Assembly: GCF_020023735.2 (NCBI RefSeq)
Contig: NZ_CP076444.2
Coordinates: forward strand, 635,501-699,500
DNA: 64,000 bases
DNA from: Mycoavidus sp. HKI
GTDB taxonomy: Bacteria; Pseudomonadota; Gammaproteobacteria; Burkholderiales; Burkholderiaceae
Direction: 5' to 3'
Shown here piece by piece: positions 16,700 through 26,162 of this stretch. Within the stretch, counting starts at the first letter, position 1. Each line of letters opens with the position of its first letter. The notes under the pieces are model-generated. The model made no database searches and had not been told where the DNA came from. It saw only the letters and a program-made list of their open reading frames with translations. A program made the translations under genes and the position numbers.

Positions 16700-17182
16700 A
16701 TGTTATATGGTTTTCCACCTGTGCTCGCAAACGATACACGCATCCTTATTTTGGGGAGCTTTCCTGGCGAAGCATCACTGCTGGCAACACAATACTATGC
16801 ACATCCACGCAATCAATTTTGGCGTTTATTGAGTGAATTGCTCAATGAACCACTCACAGAACTGACTTATCCGGCTCGTCTTGAGCGCCTGCTAACTTAT
16901 CGGATCGGTCTTTGGGATGTACTGGCGGCTTGTCAGCGCAAGGGTAGCCTCGATACCGCGATCCGCCAGGCGGCGCCTAATGATTTTGCTGGTTTGCAGC
17001 AGTTGGCTCCGGCCCTTGAGAAAATCTGCTTTAATGGCAAAACCGCGGGTCGCTTTGCGCCAGTGCTGCGGGCGGCGGGTTATCAGACATTGGCTTTGCC
17101 CTCTTCAAGCCCAGCTTATGCTGTGCTCTCATTTGAACAAAAACTGCGCGCCTGGCGTGAAATTTTGCATGACAACTTCTAA
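16700..17182 (+). CDS. DNA-deoxyinosine glycosylase (uracil-DNA glycosylase superfamily, family 6)
   Basis: A 160-residue member of the UDG fold. LILGSFPGEASL (residues about 16-27) is the family 6 version of motif I, QYYAHPRNQFWRLL follows as in hypoxanthine-DNA glycosylases, and LPSSSPAYA near residue 140 is motif II. Such enzymes remove hypoxanthine (deaminated adenine) from DNA and leave an abasic site for repair. The gene starts 9 bases after ubiC and its end overlaps the next gene by 14 bases, so the genes are probably co-transcribed. mutY and mutM lie within the next 3 kb, making this a local base-excision-repair cluster. Family 6 assignment is from motifs; activity on other bases is possible. 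Confidence 0.85.
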   Translation: MLYGFPPVLANDTRILILGSFPGEASLLATQYYAHPRNQFWRLLSELLNEPLTELTYPARLERLLTYRIGLWDVLAACQRKGSLDTAIRQAAPNDFAGLQQLAPALEKICFNGKTAGRFAPVLRAAGYQTLALPSSSPAYAVLSFEQKLRAWREILHDNF

Positions 17183-17969
17183 TAAACGTAGCTTACGTTA
17201 CCCGCAAACTCCGCGTTTTGCACCCGTTACTTTTTCTGAGGAAGGGGGCGTGCGTTATTTGCATTTTGGCACTCAATGGGTGCAGGGCGCGATGCGATTG
17301 CGTGCTCCAACGCGGATTGAACTCGAATATGCGCAGCAGATGATGGCGTGGCTGCTCTTTCTTGATCCGCCTGCGCATATTGTGCAACTGGGTTTAGGGG
17401 CGGCAACATTAACCAAATTTTGCTACCGATACTGCCAAGCTTCACGGGTCACGGCAGTTGAATTGAATCCGGCTGTTGTGCTTGCCGCGCGTACCATGTT
17501 CGAGCTACCTGCTAACGATGAGCGCTTATCGGTGATTGAATCTGATGCTTGGGATTTTGTTCATGATTCATCTCACTATGGTGCCATCGGTGTTTTGCAA
17601 GTCGATTTATATGACGCAACTGCACATGGCCCTGTACTTGAGAGTACAGCATTTTACCGTGCTTGCCGTTCTTGTTTGGCGGCGCCTGGCATCTTAACCG
17701 TCAATTTGTTCGGCGACCATCCTAGCTTTGCGCGCAATATGCGTAGTTTACGTGAAGCTTTTGAGGGGCGCGTGGTGGCTTTGCCTATAGTTCATGACGG
17801 TAATCGGGTAGCGCTCGCTTTTAGTGGTCCACCGCTGGCCTTTGATTGGGATGCGCTGGCCGCCCATGCGCGTGTGCTTGAAAAGAAATGGCGGCTGCCA
17901 GCGCGTGCATGGCTGTCAGCGTTATCTGAAGTGATGGATATGGATGCCCAGCATCAATTGTTAATTTAG
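17169..17969 (+). CDS. Spermidine synthase-like SAM-dependent transferase
   Basis: A 266-residue protein with a Rossmann SAM-type fold. VQLGLGAATLTKFCYR is the nucleotide-binding glycine motif, AVELNPAVVLAAR holds the acidic residue that ends strand 2, and VLQVDLYDATAHGPVLES is the region that carries the catalytic Asp in aminopropyltransferases. Burkholderia genomes carry such spermidine synthase-like genes, whose exact substrate is usually unproven. The ATG at 17169 overlaps the glycosylase gene by 14 bases; the frame is open further upstream but only as a shadow of that gene. The stop overlaps the convergent mutY stop by 4 bases. Confidence 0.8.
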   Translation: MTTSNKRSLRYPQTPRFAPVTFSEEGGVRYLHFGTQWVQGAMRLRAPTRIELEYAQQMMAWLLFLDPPAHIVQLGLGAATLTKFCYRYCQASRVTAVELNPAVVLAARTMFELPANDERLSVIESDAWDFVHDSSHYGAIGVLQVDLYDATAHGPVLESTAFYRACRSCLAAPGILTVNLFGDHPSFARNMRSLREAFEGRVVALPIVHDGNRVALAFSGPPLAFDWDALAAHARVLEKKWRLPARAWLSALSEVMDMDAQHQLLI

Positions 17970-19072
17970 CAGAAAGGCAAAATATCCGCCTGAGCTTCGC
18001 TCTGCAATTTGTCCAATATCCGTCGTACTGGTGCGGGCAAACCATAAGCTTGGACGTCATCTGCTGAGACCCAAGCTTGGTTGGCGTCGGCCACTGCTGC
18101 TGCAGTTGCAGTAGAGGATGAAAGTGCCGCCAGCCTAGGTTCTATGGTGAGCTGAAAATGCGTAAAGGTGTGGATGATCGAAGGCAGCGCGGTCAAAGGG
18201 CCAAGCACGCCGAAGCGCGCTGCATAAGCGGCCAGAGTGGCATCATCCGTGGCTTCTGGCAGGCTCCATAAACCACCCCAGATGCCTGCGGGAGGGCGGC
18301 GCTCAAGCAGTACGGCATCACCGTTACATAGAATGAGCATTAGCGTGCGCCGCATAGGTTTGATTTTTTTGGGCCGGGCCGTTGGCAAGGTTTTTTCACG
18401 GCCGCTAAGATAAGCTACGCAACCGCTTTGAAAGGGACAGCGAGCACAAGCAGGACGACCACGTACACATAAAGTAGCGCCAAAGTCCATTAAACCTTGG
18501 GTATACGCTTTGATTGCGACGTTGTTGCTGGCTTTATCTTGGCCAGAGTAGAGCGGCAATAGCGACTCTGCTAATTTCCACATTGCGTTCTCAACCTGTT
18601 TTTCGCCAGGAAAGCCTTCAATTCCAAAAACGCGGGCCAGTACGCGCTTCACATTGCCGTCCAAAATGGTTTCGCGCGCGCCAAAGGCAAAAACAGCAAT
18701 GGCTGCCGCCGTTGAACGGCCAATACCCGGTAATGTGATGAGTGTATTGACATCGTTTGGGAAATGACCATCATGTTCGGCCACCAGCTGTTGTGCGCAA
18801 CGATGCAGATTGCGGGCGCGCGAGTAATAACCTAGTCCGCTCCATAAGGCCATCACTTCATCAAGCGGCGCATTGGCTAATGCCGTCAGATTAGGAAAAC
18901 GCTCAATAAACCGTAGATAATAGGCAATCACAGTTGACACTTGCGTCTGTTGCAGCATGATTTCAGATAGCCAAATACAATAAGGGTCGTCGTGCTGCCA
19001 CGGCAAATCGTGGCGTCCAGATTGACGTTGCCAAGTAATCAGGCGAGGAGCGAATTCTGCAATCGAAATCAT
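17966..19072 (-). CDS. mutY: Adenine DNA glycosylase MutY
   Basis: MutY removes adenine mispaired with 8-oxoguanine and prevents G to T mutations. The 368-residue protein has every key element. Glu37 lies in WLSEIMLQQTQV, the helix-hairpin-helix is LPGIGRSTAAAIAVFAFG (about 114-131), and catalytic Asp138 is in ILDGNVKRVL. The 4Fe-4S ligands are Cys202, Cys209, Cys212 and Cys218 with the exact C-x6-C-x2-C-x5-C spacing. The C-terminal NUDIX-like domain (about 235-350) that reads 8-oxoG is present, with FTHFQLTIEPRLAAL. mutM lies 73 bases upstream on the same strand, so two members of the GO repair system sit together. Confidence 0.97.
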   Translation of the reverse strand: MISIAEFAPRLITWQRQSGRHDLPWQHDDPYCIWLSEIMLQQTQVSTVIAYYLRFIERFPNLTALANAPLDEVMALWSGLGYYSRARNLHRCAQQLVAEHDGHFPNDVNTLITLPGIGRSTAAAIAVFAFGARETILDGNVKRVLARVFGIEGFPGEKQVENAMWKLAESLLPLYSGQDKASNNVAIKAYTQGLMDFGATLCVRGRPACARCPFQSGCVAYLSGREKTLPTARPKKIKPMRRTLMLILCNGDAVLLERRPPAGIWGGLWSLPEATDDATLAAYAARFGVLGPLTALPSIIHTFTHFQLTIEPRLAALSSSTATAAAVADANQAWVSADDVQAYGLPAPVRRILDKLQSEAQADILPFC

Positions 19073-19145
19073 TGAGGGAGTGGATGAATTGTAAAAAAAT
19101 CAAATGAAGGGCTTGGATACTACCCGCTGCTGGATCATTTATCGT

Positions 19146-19988
19146 TTAATGCTGGCAGCGCGGACAATAATAAGTGGAGCGCTGCTGTTGCATAATTTGG
19201 CGAATGGGCGCGCCACAGTTGCGGCACGGCTCACCGCTACGGCCGTAAACGAAATAGTCCAACTGAAAATAACCTCGCGCGCCGTCGCTACCAACGAAAT
19301 CGCGCAACGTGCTGCCGCCTTTTTCAATGGCTTCGGCCAATGTTGCACGGATCTCGGTGACGAGTTTTTCATAACGCTTAACTGAAATACGTCCAGCCGC
19401 AGTTGCTGGATGAATGCCCGCGCGGAATAAACTCTCTGAGGCATAGATATTACCCACCCCCACGACAATCTGACCCGCTAGCAAGATCTGCTTGATAGGC
19501 GTGCTGCGCGCGCGTGTTAGGCGATGAAAAAGCGCGCTATTAAAATCAGCCGATAGTGGCTCAATACCTAACTTGGCTAATAATGGGTGTAGCAAGACGG
19601 GTCCAGCATTGTGCGGATGCCACAAAACCGCGCCAAAACGCCGTGGGTCCCGAAAACGCAGCATACATTTATCGAAGATCCAATCGATATGATCGTGTCG
19701 GTCCGTTGGCAAGAGCTGGCTCTCGCCGGCCGTGCCACGCGACAGGATACGCAAAGTCCCGGTCATGCCGAGATGAATCAATAGCCAGCCGCTTTCTAGC
19801 TCAAGCAATAAATATTTGCCACGCCGCTCAACATGCTTAATTAAGCCATCGTTAAGCAAGGTGCCAAGCTGCGTTGGCACGGGCCAGCGCAGCTTGGCAG
19901 TACGCACCACGACGCGTTGAATTCGTTGATTCGTTATATATGGCATGATGCCGCGGCGGGTAACTTCTACTTCTGGTAATTCTGGCAT
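19146..19988 (-). CDS. mutM: Formamidopyrimidine-DNA glycosylase (MutM/Fpg)
   Basis: This bifunctional glycosylase/AP lyase excises 8-oxoguanine and ring-opened purines. The 280-residue protein starts [13 protein letters not shown], giving the catalytic Pro and Glu after Met removal. It has the Lys-containing [12 protein letters not shown] segment, the helix-two-turn-helix [21 protein letters not shown] and the C-terminal zinc finger C-x2-C-x16-C-x2-C (CRNCG ... YYCPRCQH). All expected parts are intact. It works with MutY, encoded just downstream on the same strand. Confidence 0.97.
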   Translation of the reverse strand: MPELPEVEVTRRGIMPYITNQRIQRVVVRTAKLRWPVPTQLGTLLNDGLIKHVERRGKYLLLELESGWLLIHLGMTGTLRILSRGTAGESQLLPTDRHDHIDWIFDKCMLRFRDPRRFGAVLWHPHNAGPVLLHPLLAKLGIEPLSADFNSALFHRLTRARSTPIKQILLAGQIVVGVGNIYASESLFRAGIHPATAAGRISVKRYEKLVTEIRATLAEAIEKGGSTLRDFVGSDGARGYFQLDYFVYGRSGEPCRNCGAPIRQIMQQQRSTYYCPRCQH

Positions 19989-20080
19989 AGTGCAAGATGG
20001 ATTAGGTTAAGCCAAATTTTATCCGATTCTTGTCGGTTGATCGCGTTACAATTCTTCAATCAGATTGCCGCTGGAGACTC

Positions 20081-21907
20081 ATGAATATTTTTCTTACACA
20101 GTTGTTGATGTATCGATCTGAGCGTACGGCTCTGACGCGCGTGGCGTATTTGATTGGCGTAGTGGTGCTGGCAACCGCCGTATGGGCGGCTCCCTTCAGC
20201 GTAAATGCGCGTGCAACCGCCATCTCAGGCGAAGAGAGCGTCGTCGCTGGCTTGCCAGCGCCGCTTGACGCGTACAGAACACTGCCGGCAGTTAAGCTGA
20301 CAAGCCAGATTATGTTCTTGGTCCTGGCGGCTGAGATTGCGCTACAGCGCGGGCAGCCTGCGCCTGCTTATCAGACTTATCTTGAACTGACGCGTACCAC
20401 CCATGATCCTCGCATGGCTCAGCGAGCGGCAGAAATCGCATTGGGCGCGCAGAGCCCATCCGATGCGCTGGTGGCCGCCCGTCTATGGCGCCAATATGAG
20501 CCAAATTCTGGGCGTGCCGCACAATTTGAAGCTGCTTTGCTGGTGCTAAGCGGTAAGTTTAATGAAGCGCGGCCTATTTTGGCTGCTGAATTGGCCAAAG
20601 TCCCGGCAGACGATAAAGGGGAGGCGATGTTGGCGCTGCAGTTACTGTTAGCACGCAGCCCAGCCCCGGCGAGTGGCTTGAACTTACTGCAGACGCTACT
20701 CAAAAGCGAGTTGGCGCGTCCTGAAGCGCACCTTGCGCTGGCGCGGCAGCAGCTTTTGTTAAATGACTCAGCCAAAGCTTGGCAATCATTGCGCCAGGCG
20801 CTTACTCTTAAGCCAGACTATGAAGCCGCCGCCTTATTGTTGGGGCAACTTGGGCCCCTCCAGCGGCAGCAGGCGATTGAGTTGATGCGGGCTTTTGCTC
20901 AGAAAAATCCAAAATCGCGTAATGCGCATATTGCGCTAGCGCAGCTCTATCTGGCCGATCAGGAGTTTGATCAGGCCCGTAGAGAATTCCAAGTAATGCG
21001 CGCGCAAAATCCGGCTGATCTTGCCCCGTTAATGGCTTTGGCCCTGATTCATATCCAGCAAAAGCACTATGACGATGCGCAGCAGTATTTGCAACAATAC
21101 GTGCATGCCGTAGAAAAGCGCAAAACCAAGCCAGAATTGGATGCCGGGCAGGCCTATATTTACTTAGCGCAGATTGCCAGCGAAAAAAAGAATGATGTGC
21201 TCGCCATGCAATGGCTAAGCAAAATTAATGCCGCCAGCGGCCAATACATTCCGGCGTTGTTTGCCCGCGTACAGCTCTTAGCTAAAGCTGGCAAAGTCGA
21301 TGAAGCACGCAAATTGCTTGCTGATTTGCAAAGCAATGAGCCGCGCGTCAAAATGTTGGCCGCGCGCACCGATAGCGCCTTGCTGGCTGAGGCGCAGCAT
21401 TATGTCGAGGCTGAAGCAAGTCTAGCGCGGGCGCATAAAGCGTATCCAGATGAGCCGGAGTTGCTTTACGAGTACGCCATGATGGCTGAAAAAAATCGCC
21501 ATTACACGCTGATGGAAAATCTCCTGCGTCGTTTGATGACGTTACAGCCCGATAATCCCAATGCGTATAATGCTCTTGGTTATTCATTGGCAGATCGTGG
21601 TCAACGGCTTAATGAGGCAGACAAGCTGATTGAGAAAGCTTCTTCTTTGGCGCCAGACGATGCTTTCATTATCGATAGTTTAGGTTGGGTCAAGTACCGA
21701 CTTGGCAATCCACTGCAAGCAGCTAAATTACTGCGTCGCGCTTATCAGCTACAGCCTAATGCCGAAATTGGCGCTCATTTGGGTGAAGTCCTGTGGATAC
21801 AAGGTTTGCAGGAAGAGGCCAAACAAATCTGGAAAAAAGCCAGAAAACTTGAAGAAAACAACGATATTTTGCTGCGAACGCTAAAACGTTTTTCGATCAA
21901 ACGGTAA
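20081..21907 (+). CDS. Exported tetratricopeptide-repeat protein
   Basis: A 608-residue protein with a hydrophobic N-terminal segment (VAYLIGVVVLATAVWA) that should direct export or anchoring. From about residue 80 onward it is built of many TPR helices, for example APAYQTYLELTRTTHDPRMA, FDQARREFQVMRAQNPADLA and PNAYNALGYSLADRGQRLNEA. A conserved ending, SLGWVKYRLGNPLQAAKLLRRAY, closes the repeats. Homologues of this size sit next to mutM and lolB throughout Burkholderiaceae; their role is unproven, but location and domain suggest envelope assembly. ATG 20081 has GGAG five bases upstream. lolB follows after 26 bases, so the two probably form an operon. Confidence 0.85.
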   Translation: MNIFLTQLLMYRSERTALTRVAYLIGVVVLATAVWAAPFSVNARATAISGEESVVAGLPAPLDAYRTLPAVKLTSQIMFLVLAAEIALQRGQPAPAYQTYLELTRTTHDPRMAQRAAEIALGAQSPSDALVAARLWRQYEPNSGRAAQFEAALLVLSGKFNEARPILAAELAKVPADDKGEAMLALQLLLARSPAPASGLNLLQTLLKSELARPEAHLALARQQLLLNDSAKAWQSLRQALTLKPDYEAAALLLGQLGPLQRQQAIELMRAFAQKNPKSRNAHIALAQLYLADQEFDQARREFQVMRAQNPADLAPLMALALIHIQQKHYDDAQQYLQQYVHAVEKRKTKPELDAGQAYIYLAQIASEKKNDVLAMQWLSKINAASGQYIPALFARVQLLAKAGKVDEARKLLADLQSNEPRVKMLAARTDSALLAEAQHYVEAEASLARAHKAYPDEPELLYEYAMMAEKNRHYTLMENLLRRLMTLQPDNPNAYNALGYSLADRGQRLNEADKLIEKASSLAPDDAFIIDSLGWVKYRLGNPLQAAKLLRRAYQLQPNAEIGAHLGEVLWIQGLQEEAKQIWKKARKLEENNDILLRTLKRFSIKR

Positions 21908-21933
21908 TGGGACAGTAAAGAGCAAAAATAGAT

Positions 21934-22488
21934 ATGCGATATCCAATCAAATCTCAACTCAAAAAGTTTACGGTACTGGCTATTTTGTTAGGGTGGCTGG
22001 CGGGTTGCGCGTTGCCACCGCTTGCGCCCCCTGCACCCACATCGTTTGCATGCAATGGCCGTTTTTCAGTGCGCTACCAAGAGGTCAAGGGCGTTCATAG
22101 CCGAACCCGCAATATTTATGGGCATTTTGCCTGGCGCGACAATGGCAAAGCAGTGACCTTGCGTTTACTGAGCCCGCTTGGTCAGACGTTGGCTATGGTC
22201 CAATTATCGGCTTTGGGCGCAGTGCTTGAACTGCCTAATCGGCCGACACAGGTTGCTGACAATGCGGACGAGTTGATGAAAACCGCACTAGGTTTTTCCT
22301 TGCCGGTGACAGGTTTGCGCAATTGGCTGCGGGTACCGGAAGGTTGGGAGCGCCCGGTGCAGATTCGGCAAGATGGGTGGACGATTGACTATCTCTCTTA
22401 TACAGAGGCGCCTGTAGTGCGGGTGCAACGCATGAATTTAACGCGTGATGATTCATCGATTGAGGTTAAACTTGTGCTTGATCGTTGA
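21934..22488 (+). CDS. lolB: Outer-membrane lipoprotein receptor LolB
   Basis: LolB accepts lipoproteins from LolA and inserts them in the outer membrane. The 184-residue protein has a type II signal with lipobox LAGC (Cys25). FSVRYQEVKGVHSRTRNIYGHFAWRD and LLSPLGQTLAMVQL follow as in other LolB beta-barrel proteins, then the conserved ALGFSLPVTGLRNWL. It lies between the TPR protein and ispE; the lolB-ispE-tRNA-Gln-prs order is the usual one in related bacteria. Its clients in this window include BamB and the unknown lipoprotein at 48041. Confidence 0.93.
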   Translation: MRYPIKSQLKKFTVLAILLGWLAGCALPPLAPPAPTSFACNGRFSVRYQEVKGVHSRTRNIYGHFAWRDNGKAVTLRLLSPLGQTLAMVQLSALGAVLELPNRPTQVADNADELMKTALGFSLPVTGLRNWLRVPEGWERPVQIRQDGWTIDYLSYTEAPVVRVQRMNLTRDDSSIEVKLVLDR

Positions 22489-22582
22489 AACTCAACTGAG
22501 CACTAGGCTGTTATCAGGCAAGCAAAATCTAAGCAGATAAGGCCTGTTAACAGAAATTGAATGATTTAATGATATAAAACAT

Positions 22583-23446
22583 ATGCCTGATTTTTCATGT
22601 TTGGCGCCTGCCAAGCTGAATCTTTTTTTGCACATCACCGGTCGCCGGGCGGATGGATATCACTTTTTACAAACGGTATTTCAGCTGCTCGACTACGGCG
22701 ATACGCTACATTTTAAGGTGCGCGCTGATTCACTCATCACGCGCGCGGCGCCTGTGCCGGGCGTGTCTGAGGCGTCCGATCTGACCTTGCGCGCAGCGCG
22801 CGCGCTGCAGGCGCATGCGCGTTGTCCCCTGGGGGTTGAGATTGGGCTTGAAAAGCAGATACCGATTGGCGCCGGCCTAGGCGGCGGCAGTTCAGATGCG
22901 GCCAGCGTCTTACTTGCGCTGAACCGGTTATGGGAGCTCAATTTATCACGTGCACAACTACAGGAATTGGCTGTATCATTAGGCGCAGATGTGCCATTTT
23001 TTGTATTTGGCTACAATGCATTTGCACAAGGAATTGGAGAGCAGTTACAGGCTCTTGAGCTACCGCAGCGCCATTTTTTGGTCGTGACGCCGGCCGTGCA
23101 AGTGTCGACTGTTGAAATTTTCTCTACGCGGGAATTGACACGGGATACGAAAGTCATCAAAATAGCGGACTTTCTAGCGCAACGAAGTGACGCGTTAGGG
23201 TCTGGCGGTTTTGGGCGTAACGATATGCAAGCTGTAGTCGCCGGAAAATACGCAGAAGTAGCGCAAGTGTTGGATTGGTTTAAAGCTGTTGCGCCAGCTC
23301 GCATGACGGGGTCAGGTGCAAGTGTTTTTGCTGTATTTCTTAGCAAAGATGAAGCCCTCTCGGTGCAAGCGGCGTTGCCTGCTGGCTGGCATAGTCAGGT
23401 AGCGACAAGTCTTGACAGCCACCCGTTGCTTGCTTTTGCGTCGTAA
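22583..23446 (+). CDS. ispE: 4-diphosphocytidyl-2-C-methyl-D-erythritol kinase
   Basis: IspE phosphorylates CDP-methylerythritol in the non-mevalonate (MEP) isoprenoid pathway. The 287-residue GHMP kinase shows [20 protein letters not shown] at its N-terminus, with the catalytic-site Lys and His. The ATP-binding loop is [17 protein letters not shown] (about 94-110), and [11 protein letters not shown] and [12 protein letters not shown] follow. ispG at 31751 belongs to the same pathway, so MEP synthesis appears to be retained. tRNA-Gln lies 44 bases downstream. Confidence 0.96.
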   Translation: MPDFSCLAPAKLNLFLHITGRRADGYHFLQTVFQLLDYGDTLHFKVRADSLITRAAPVPGVSEASDLTLRAARALQAHARCPLGVEIGLEKQIPIGAGLGGGSSDAASVLLALNRLWELNLSRAQLQELAVSLGADVPFFVFGYNAFAQGIGEQLQALELPQRHFLVVTPAVQVSTVEIFSTRELTRDTKVIKIADFLAQRSDALGSGGFGRNDMQAVVAGKYAEVAQVLDWFKAVAPARMTGSGASVFAVFLSKDEALSVQAALPAGWHSQVATSLDSHPLLAFAS

Positions 23447-23490
23447 AAAGTTAAAGATAAGGTTTAAGCGATTTAGAAGTTGTTGTTTGT

Positions 23491-23567
23491 AGGGGAGTCG
23501 CCAAGTTGGTCAAGGCACCGGATTTTGATTCCGGCATGCGAGGGTTCGAGTCCTTCCTCCCCTGCCA
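23491..23567 (+). tRNA. tRNA-Gln (UUG)
   Basis: The cloverleaf is complete. AGGGGAG pairs with CTCCCCT in the acceptor stem. The anticodon stem CCGGA/TCCGG encloses the loop TTTTGAT, with anticodon TTG. The T-arm is GAGGGTTCGAGTCCTTC, and G plus an encoded CCA end at 23567. It lies between ispE and prs, its normal place in this group. Confidence 0.97.
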
Positions 23568-23601
23568 AAATTTCGCGAAGAGCCGTCCTGAATAGGTATA
23601 T

Positions 23602-24555
23602 ATGAGTAGTGACGGCTTAATGGTGTTCACTGGCAATGCTAATCCTAAGCTTGCTCACGATGTAGTTAAGATCCTTGGTATTCCGCTCGGTAAAGCAATG
23701 GTCAGCCGCTTTTCCGATGGCGAGATTCAAGTCGAGATTCAGGAAAACGTGCGTGGCAAAGAAGTTTTTGTCCTCCAGCCTACATGCGCGCCAACTAACG
23801 ATAACCTAATGGAATTAATGATCATGGTCGATGCGCTAAAACGCGCTTCCGCCGGCCGGATCACTGCTGCTATTCCTTATTTTGGCTATGCCCGCCAAGA
23901 TCGTCGACCCCGCTCAGCCCGGGTTGCGATTTCCGCTAAGCTGGTTGCCAATATGCTGCAAATTGCTGGCGTTGGCCGGATCATTACGATGGATTTGCAC
24001 GCGGACCAAATTCAAGGTTTTTTCGACATCCCGGTTGATAATATTTATGCGACGCCAATTCTGCTAGGGGATTTGCGTAAGCAAAACCACAAAGATTTGC
24101 TCGTTGTGTCGCCCGATGTAGGCGGAGTGGTGCGTGCCCGCGCATTAGCTAAGCAACTCAACACTGACCTTGCAATTATCGATAAGCGGCGCCCTAAAGC
24201 GAATGTTGCGGAAGTCATGCATGTGATCGGCGAGGTAGAGGGTCGCACCTGCGTGATCATGGATGATATGGTGGATACCGCTGGCACTTTATGTAAGGCG
24301 GCGCAAGTATTAAAGACACGGGGTGCGCGGCAGGTTTTTGCGTATACGACTCACCCAGTTTTGTCAGGTGAGGCCGTCAAACGAGTTGCCGAATCTGAGC
24401 TAGACGAGCTTGTGGTTGCCGATACCATTCCGTTACGCGATGACGCCCGTGCGTGTGCAAAAATTCGACAGCTATCAAGCGCAAGCCTGCTGGCTGAGAC
24501 ATTCTCGCGGATTCGCCGCGGTGATTCAGTCATGTCGCTTTTTGCAGATAGTTAA
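23602..24555 (+). CDS. prs: Ribose-phosphate pyrophosphokinase
   Basis: Prs makes PRPP from ribose 5-phosphate and ATP for nucleotide, NAD, histidine and tryptophan synthesis. The 317-residue length is typical. It shows [20 protein letters not shown] near residue 35, [10 protein letters not shown] near 97, [11 protein letters not shown] (divalent-metal site) near 130, [13 protein letters not shown] near 170 and the PRPP loop [13 protein letters not shown] near 215. A terminator follows at 24601. The gene precedes rplY and pth as in other betaproteobacteria. Confidence 0.98.
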   Translation: MSSDGLMVFTGNANPKLAHDVVKILGIPLGKAMVSRFSDGEIQVEIQENVRGKEVFVLQPTCAPTNDNLMELMIMVDALKRASAGRITAAIPYFGYARQDRRPRSARVAISAKLVANMLQIAGVGRIITMDLHADQIQGFFDIPVDNIYATPILLGDLRKQNHKDLLVVSPDVGGVVRARALAKQLNTDLAIIDKRRPKANVAEVMHVIGEVEGRTCVIMDDMVDTAGTLCKAAQVLKTRGARQVFAYTTHPVLSGEAVKRVAESELDELVVADTIPLRDDARACAKIRQLSSASLLAETFSRIRRGDSVMSLFADS

Positions 24556-24574
24556 ACATTGAATTACCCCATTT

Positions 24575-24597
24575 TTTAGCGCATAAAATGCGCTAAA
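24575..24597 (+). terminator. Perfect 10-bp hairpin after prs
   Basis: TTTAGCGCAT and ATGCGCTAAA form a perfect 10-bp stem with an AAA loop 20 bases past the prs stop. It lacks its own T-run on the plus strand but lies just before a second hairpin with one, so the pair may work together. Confidence 0.55.
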
Positions 24598-24600
24598 GAG

Positions 24601-24640
24601 CGATGCGGAATGAATCGAAATTCGCTTGCATCGTTTTTTT
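24601..24640 (+). terminator. Intrinsic terminator after prs
   Basis: CGATGC (24601-24606) pairs with GCATCG (24628-24633), with partial inner pairing, and is followed directly by seven T residues at 24634-24640. Confidence 0.75.
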
Positions 24641-24721
24641 ATGAGAAGCGCGCCGATTAAAAATGTAATGGGCGCGATTTCTTTTTCTGCCTGGTCGTGG
24701 GCGGTTTTTTAGGAGAAGTAT

Positions 24722-25348
24722 ATGAAAATAGTCGCTTTTGAGCGCAACCTGCAGGGTACGGGTGCGAGCCGCCGTCTGCGTAATGCTGGCAAAACACCCG
24801 CTATTGTTTATGGCGCGGATAGCCAGCCACAATTAATCGAGCTAGATCATAATGTGATCTTCCATGCACTGAAGAAAGAAGCGTTTCATTCTTCGATTCT
24901 GGAGCTTGAAATTGGTAGTACCTCGCAGCCAGTATTATTGCGCGATGTGCAATATCATCCATTCAAACCTTTAGTGCTGCACGTTGATTTTCAACGTATT
25001 GATGCCAGCAAAAAGCTCCACAAAAAAGTGCCTCTGCATTTCTTGAATCAAGATATCTCTAAAGCGGTCAAGCTAGATGGTGCGATTCTTTCCCATGTAA
25101 TGAATGAACTCGAAGTGACCTGTTTACCTGCCAATCTGCCCGAATTTATCGAGCTTGATCTGGCCGATATGGGGGTCGGTCAGTCACTACATGCAAAAGA
25201 CGTGAAATTGCCAGAAGGGGTTGAACTGATGCAATACCTAGAGCAAGAAAACCCAGTGATCGTCTCGGCCACAATCCCTGCAGCCGCGTCGGCAGCTGAA
25301 AATGCGTCTGCTGCTGTTGAAGGAGGCGAAGCGCCAGCAGCTTCTTAA
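24722..25348 (+). CDS. rplY: 50S ribosomal protein L25/general stress protein Ctc
   Basis: L25 binds 5S rRNA. The 208-residue protein is the long (CTC) form, with the 5S-binding N-terminal domain ([20 protein letters not shown], then [10 protein letters not shown]) and the extended C-terminal domain [20 protein letters not shown] through the PEGVELMQY region. The tail is Ala/Glu-rich, as usual in this group. AGGAGA at 24711-24716 is an excellent ribosome-binding site. pth begins 11 bases after its stop, so the two are co-transcribed. Confidence 0.96.
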   Translation: MKIVAFERNLQGTGASRRLRNAGKTPAIVYGADSQPQLIELDHNVIFHALKKEAFHSSILELEIGSTSQPVLLRDVQYHPFKPLVLHVDFQRIDASKKLHKKVPLHFLNQDISKAVKLDGAILSHVMNELEVTCLPANLPEFIELDLADMGVGQSLHAKDVKLPEGVELMQYLEQENPVIVSATIPAAASAAENASAAVEGGEAPAAS

Positions 25349-25359
25349 GGCATTCTTCT

Positions 25360-25953
25360 ATGATTAAGCTCATTGCCGGCCTTGGCAATCCGGGTGCGGA
25401 ATATAGTGCAACCCGGCACAATGCCGGCTTTTGGGCGGTTGATGCGATTGCCCGCGCGACGCAAACAACGCTACGTCATGAAGCGCGTTTTCATGGCTTA
25501 GCGGCGCGGGCGCGTTTGCATGGTAGTGAAGTATGGCTACTACAGCCAGAGACCTTTATGAACCGCTCAGGCCAGTCAGTTGCTGCGCTTGCCCGCTTTC
25601 ATAAAATTCTTCCTGCTGAAATTCTAGTTGTGCATGATGAACTTGATTTGCCGCCTGGCGCTGCTAAATTAAAATTTAGTGGCGGCAGTGGCGGGCACAA
25701 TGGTTTAAAAGATATTGGTGCGCATTTGGCAACTCCGCAATACTGGCGATTGCGTTTAGGGATTGGTCATCCGCGGGATTGTGCGATAGACGAAAAAAAA
25801 TCTGACGTAGTTAATTACGTACTCAAGCCGCCGCGTAAAGAGGAGCAGGCATTAGTTGACGATGCTATTCGCCGCAGTCTTGCAGTGATGCAATGGGTGG
25901 TACAAGGCGAAATGGAGCGTGCAATGATGCAGTTACATGGTCAGTCGCGCTGA
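25360..25953 (+). CDS. pth: Peptidyl-tRNA hydrolase
   Basis: Pth recycles tRNA by cleaving prematurely released peptidyl-tRNA. The 197-residue protein has the family signature [21 protein letters not shown] (catalytic His in TRHNAGF, about residue 22). It also has [13 protein letters not shown] near 67, [16 protein letters not shown] near 93 and [12 protein letters not shown] near 112. It follows rplY closely in the usual rplY-pth pair. Confidence 0.97.
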   Translation: MIKLIAGLGNPGAEYSATRHNAGFWAVDAIARATQTTLRHEARFHGLAARARLHGSEVWLLQPETFMNRSGQSVAALARFHKILPAEILVVHDELDLPPGAAKLKFSGGSGGHNGLKDIGAHLATPQYWRLRLGIGHPRDCAIDEKKSDVVNYVLKPPRKEEQALVDDAIRRSLAVMQWVVQGEMERAMMQLHGQSR

Positions 25954-26162
25954 TTCCAAACAAAATTCCAGACTAAACTCCACACAAGAAAGTACACGCT
26001 CTGCAAGAGCTCGGTTTCATTGCCGCCCTACTATTTTGCACAGTTATTCACAAATTTCTGGCTCGCCTTGAGCCGTCACGCGTTCCACGCGCGAGAGCAC
26101 AAGGCAAACACCTGCTTAGTGCGCTTAAACTGTTTCATCCGAGCGATTGGCAGAGGGATTAT

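Noticed and set aside
16917..17168. Upstream extension of the spermidine synthase-like gene
   Set aside because: It is a shadow frame of the deoxyinosine glycosylase gene; the conserved protein starts near 17169.
24641..24721. Possible riboswitch or leader before rplY
   Set aside because: Apart from the prs terminator just upstream and a good ribosome-binding site, no conserved aptamer features are visible in the short leader.
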